Shown piece after piece: positions 6,354 to 7,626 of a stretch of DNA of 7,626 nt (its first letter is position 1; the number at the start of each line of letters is the position of its first letter). A model generated the notes under the pieces. It ran no database searches. It was not told the origin of the DNA and was given only the letters and a program-made list of their open reading frames with translations. Location of the stretch: NCBI GenBank assembly GCA_009618475.1, contig WJOV01000144.1:1-7626 (forward strand), written 5' to 3'. Source of the stretch: Methanosarcinales archaeon. GTDB lineage: Archaea; Halobacteriota; Syntropharchaeia; Alkanophagales; Methanospirareceae. Position numbers and translations under genes: made by a program.

Positions 6354-6367
6354 TATATATGTTTTTC
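6354..6367 (-). promoter_or_regulatory. Probable promoter of the DUF4178-pspA operon
   Basis: On the minus strand a purine-rich GAAAAAC (6361-6367, BRE-like) is followed directly by ATATATA (6354-6360). Initiation about 25 bases downstream would fall near 6330, leaving a leader of about 18 bases to the ATG at 6312. A second TATA-like element (TTATAA, 6335-6340) is too close unless the transcript is leaderless. The 104-bp gap 6313-6416 holds nothing else recognisable apart from the end of the HisA-like transcription unit. Confidence 0.5.
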
Positions 6368-6416
6368 TGAAGTCAATTCATTCTATACCTATTTCATGGG
6401 CGGGGAACCTCATAGC

Positions 6417-7139
6417 TTATAAGCGAAACAAAGATAAAGGAATAGACCCATCGTGGACGGCAGTAGCGACCAGTGCTCCTTTTACTCCTATCTCCGCCAT
6501 TTTACGCACATCCTCGCAATTCCTAACGCCACCACCGCAAAGAACGTCATGCTCAGACACCTCCACGGCACGAGCGAGGAAATCAAAGTCTATTCCACTT
6601 TTCGTTCCTACTCTATCCAGTTCCAGCACGATTACATCCCCTACTGAATACTCATTCAACTCCTTTATTAACAACAGAGGGTCAATCTTCATCCTCTTAT
6701 CGCCTGTCAGCACTTCTCTATTGAATAGGTCAACACTCACGCTTATATCTTTTAAAATACCGCTCTTAGCTGCATCGCAAATCAATTCCATAGATGCCGT
6801 TTCGGTTCCTAAAATAAAGTTATCGGCTATCCCTGCTTCAACAGCTTCTTTCAGGTCTTCCAGCCGCTTCACACCATATTCTACCGTTATTCTTGTCTTT
6901 TTGGTTTTAGTTCTTAGCCCCTTTATTATTCCTTTGTTATCGCCAGTGCCCATGAGCCTGTTCAGGTCCGCGATATAAACTTCATCAGGTTTTATCTCCT
7001 CGATGACATGAACAGGGTCAGACGACCTAACGATAGAACTAAAGAGCTGAATCGGCTCGTACTTCTCTCGTTCGCCCCTCTTCGCATGCACTACCCTACC
7101 ATCGAGCAAATCCAATGCCAGAATCAGTCGGAAGTTCAT
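6417..7139 (-). CDS. HisA/HisF-related TIM-barrel protein
   Basis: A 240-residue (beta/alpha)8 protein of the HisA/HisF superfamily. The N-terminal strand LALDLLDGRVVHAKRGE matches the HisA signature with Asp10, and Asp137 in VSVDLFN occupies the place of the second catalytic aspartate. Phosphate-binding loops are visible at GTET (111-114) and CGGGVRN (about 196-202), and the C-terminus carries GALVATAVHDG. The sequence is closer to the hisA/hisF-related family found in methanogens and other C1-metabolising microbes (TIGR00734 type) than to true HisA, whose reaction is the ProFAR isomerisation of histidine synthesis. Its substrate is therefore unresolved. No his genes flank it. The ATG at 7139 is supported by AGGAG at 7146-7150, spaced 6 bases. 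It is divergent from the winged-helix gene. Confidence 0.85.
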   Translation of the reverse strand: MNFRLILALDLLDGRVVHAKRGEREKYEPIQLFSSIVRSSDPVHVIEEIKPDEVYIADLNRLMGTGDNKGIIKGLRTKTKKTRITVEYGVKRLEDLKEAVEAGIADNFILGTETASMELICDAAKSGILKDISVSVDLFNREVLTGDKRMKIDPLLLIKELNEYSVGDVIVLELDRVGTKSGIDFDFLARAVEVSEHDVLCGGGVRNCEDVRKMAEIGVKGALVATAVHDGSIPLSLFRL

Positions 7140-7192
7140 CTATCTCTCCTTTTCTATTTTTTAAAGAAATGTTTATGATAAAGGGATAGGCG
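7140..7192. promoter_or_regulatory. Divergent promoter region between the HisA-like and winged-helix genes
   Basis: This 53-bp gap must serve both genes unless one promoter lies inside a coding region. For the plus gene, TTTTTTAAAG (7157-7165) would start transcription a few bases before the ATG at 7193. For the minus gene, a TATA-like element near 7171-7183 would leave a leader of about 10 bases containing AGGAG. TTTATGATAAA (7172-7182) is a 5-bp inverted repeat around a G and could be an operator for the neighbouring regulator. The stretch 7149-7182 also resembles the hairpin repeats of this window in decayed form. Confidence 0.4.
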
Positions 7193-7543
7193 ATGCAAAA
7201 ACGAAAAGAAGAATTTTCCTTTAAGTATCATCCGAATGCGTACTTAGAGCGGAGAAGAAACGTTGCAAAGGGATTAAAGGCGAGGACAAAGATACTTGAG
7301 GTGCTGGCAGCGGAAATGAGTGAAAGTGAAGAAGTGCGTGAAAAAGAAGTCACGATAAAAGCAATATCGAGCCCGGCAGCTATGAGTTATTCCTCTTCTT
7401 TACATCACTTACGGCTCTTGGAGGAAGAAAAGATAGTGAAACGCGAAGGTAAGAGACCGTATAAGTGGAAGGTAACGGGAAAAGGACAAAGGAGCCTTGA
7501 TGAACTCGGTTTGGACTTGGAAAAGTTGAAAGCAGAGGGTTAA
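7193..7543 (+). CDS. Winged helix-turn-helix regulator (ArsR/MarR-like)
   Basis: A 116-residue DNA-binding protein. A basic N-terminus (MQKRKEEF...ERRRNVAKGLKART) leads to a first helix (KILEVLAAEM). A positioning helix follows, then the recognition helix in SYSSSLHHLRLLEEEKIV (about 65-82) and a beta wing KREGKRPYKWKVTGKGQ (83-99). A C-terminal helix (SLDELGLDLEKL) could mediate dimers. No cysteine or histidine metal site of the ArsR type is visible, so the signal is unknown. GGGATAGG lies just before the ATG. It is divergent from the HisA-like gene and 51 bp upstream of a class V aminotransferase, so either could be its target. The insert between helices (SEEVREKEVTI) is longer than in minimal wHTH proteins. 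Confidence 0.75.
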   Translation: MQKRKEEFSFKYHPNAYLERRRNVAKGLKARTKILEVLAAEMSESEEVREKEVTIKAISSPAAMSYSSSLHHLRLLEEEKIVKREGKRPYKWKVTGKGQRSLDELGLDLEKLKAEG

Positions 7544-7550
7544 AAATTTT

Positions 7551-7587
7551 CTTTTAGTAAAGCTTTTCTTTCTAAGAAAAGGTTTGT
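7551..7587. repeat. Small hairpin repeat, copy 2 (before the aminotransferase start)
   Basis: Plus-strand CTTTTCTT (7563-7570) and AAGAAAAG (7574-7581) form a perfect 8-bp stem around TCT. AAA (7559-7561) and TTT (7583-7585) extend it across one G-G mismatch. The geometry is identical to copy 1, and two neighbouring base pairs are exchanged on both arms, so the stem is kept while the sequence differs. It lies 7 bases after the winged-helix stop codon and ends 7 bases before the aminotransferase ATG. It could act as a 3' stem-loop for the first gene, as a 5' leader structure for the second, or simply be an inserted element. Confidence 0.65.
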
Positions 7588-7594
7588 GATAAAA

Positions 7595-7626
7595 ATGAAG
7601 GAAGAATTGTTAATGATTCCGGGACC
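7595..7626 (+). CDS. Class V aminotransferase, first 10 codons (cut by window end)
   Basis: Starting at the ATG at 7595 the frame reads MKEELLMIPG, followed by a partial CC codon that can only be proline. LLMIPGP is the hallmark N-terminus of archaeal class V pyridoxal-phosphate aminotransferases of the alanine-glyoxylate/serine-pyruvate type, where it lies near the active-site entrance. A weak GGTTTGTGAT precedes the start. Only about 3% of the expected length is visible, so the exact subfamily cannot be given. Confidence 0.6.
   Translation, partial: MKEELLMIPG

Noticed and set aside
7544..7590. Hairpin at the window end read as a classical bacterial terminator
   Set aside because: The plus strand continues as GGTTTGTG with no T-run after the stem, and copy 1 occurs inside a coding region, so a repeat is the better description.
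1..7626. CRISPR array, tRNA or rRNA genes
   Set aside because: I saw no regularly spaced direct repeats, cloverleaf-like segments or rRNA signature sequences on either strand.

Overview
The window looks archaeal, from the methanogen/ANME side of the Euryarchaeota (Halobacteriota). The evidence is: several starts with Shine-Dalgarno sequences of the AGGAGGTGA type; TATA/BRE-like promoters and no bacterial -35/-10 pairs; a HisA/HisF-like protein of the kind common in methanogens; an archaeal-style class V aminotransferase start (LLMIPGP); and a cluster of N-X-T sequons in an exported protein. This is inference. No rRNA, tRNA or unambiguous taxonomic marker is present.

Layout. Positions 1-305 (minus) hold the N-terminal part of an IS200/IS605-type TnpA. 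Its reading frame is interrupted by a small hairpin repeat. Positions 306-649 are an AT-rich gap with no convincing gene. Positions 650-2815 (minus) encode a bacterial-type RecQ helicase. Positions 2916-6312 (minus) form a tight six-gene operon: DUF4178 protein, PspA/IM30, an unrecognised acidic 114-residue protein, a SpeH-like S-adenosylmethionine decarboxylase, a DUF350 (YjfL) four-helix membrane protein, and a 316-residue membrane-anchored exported protein with a Gly/Tyr-rich tail. Positions 6417-7139 (minus) encode a HisA/HisF-related TIM barrel. It is divergent from a winged-helix regulator at 7193-7543 (plus). A second copy of the hairpin repeat follows the regulator and lies just before the start of a class V aminotransferase, which is cut by the window end at 7595.

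How the genes fit together. The operon is an archaeal version of a poorly understood envelope-stress module in which PspA co-occurs with DUF350, DUF4178, AdoMet decarboxylase and a secreted partner (compare E. coli yjfIJKLMC and similar Bacillus clusters). PspA would coat the cytoplasmic face of the membrane. DUF350 and the exported protein span or decorate it. The SpeH-like enzyme would supply a decarboxylated metabolite, but no aminopropyltransferase or ATP-grasp ligase is present here to use it. Gene junctions of 1-12 bp or a 4-bp overlap imply co-transcription and coupled translation from a promoter near 6354-6367. RecQ is probably a separate unit: it is much more AT-rich and has its own possible promoter.

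The items most worth pursuing are the exported protein with its sequon cluster and charged Gly-rich C-terminus, the unknown 114-residue protein, and the hairpin repeat, whose two copies show compensatory base changes.
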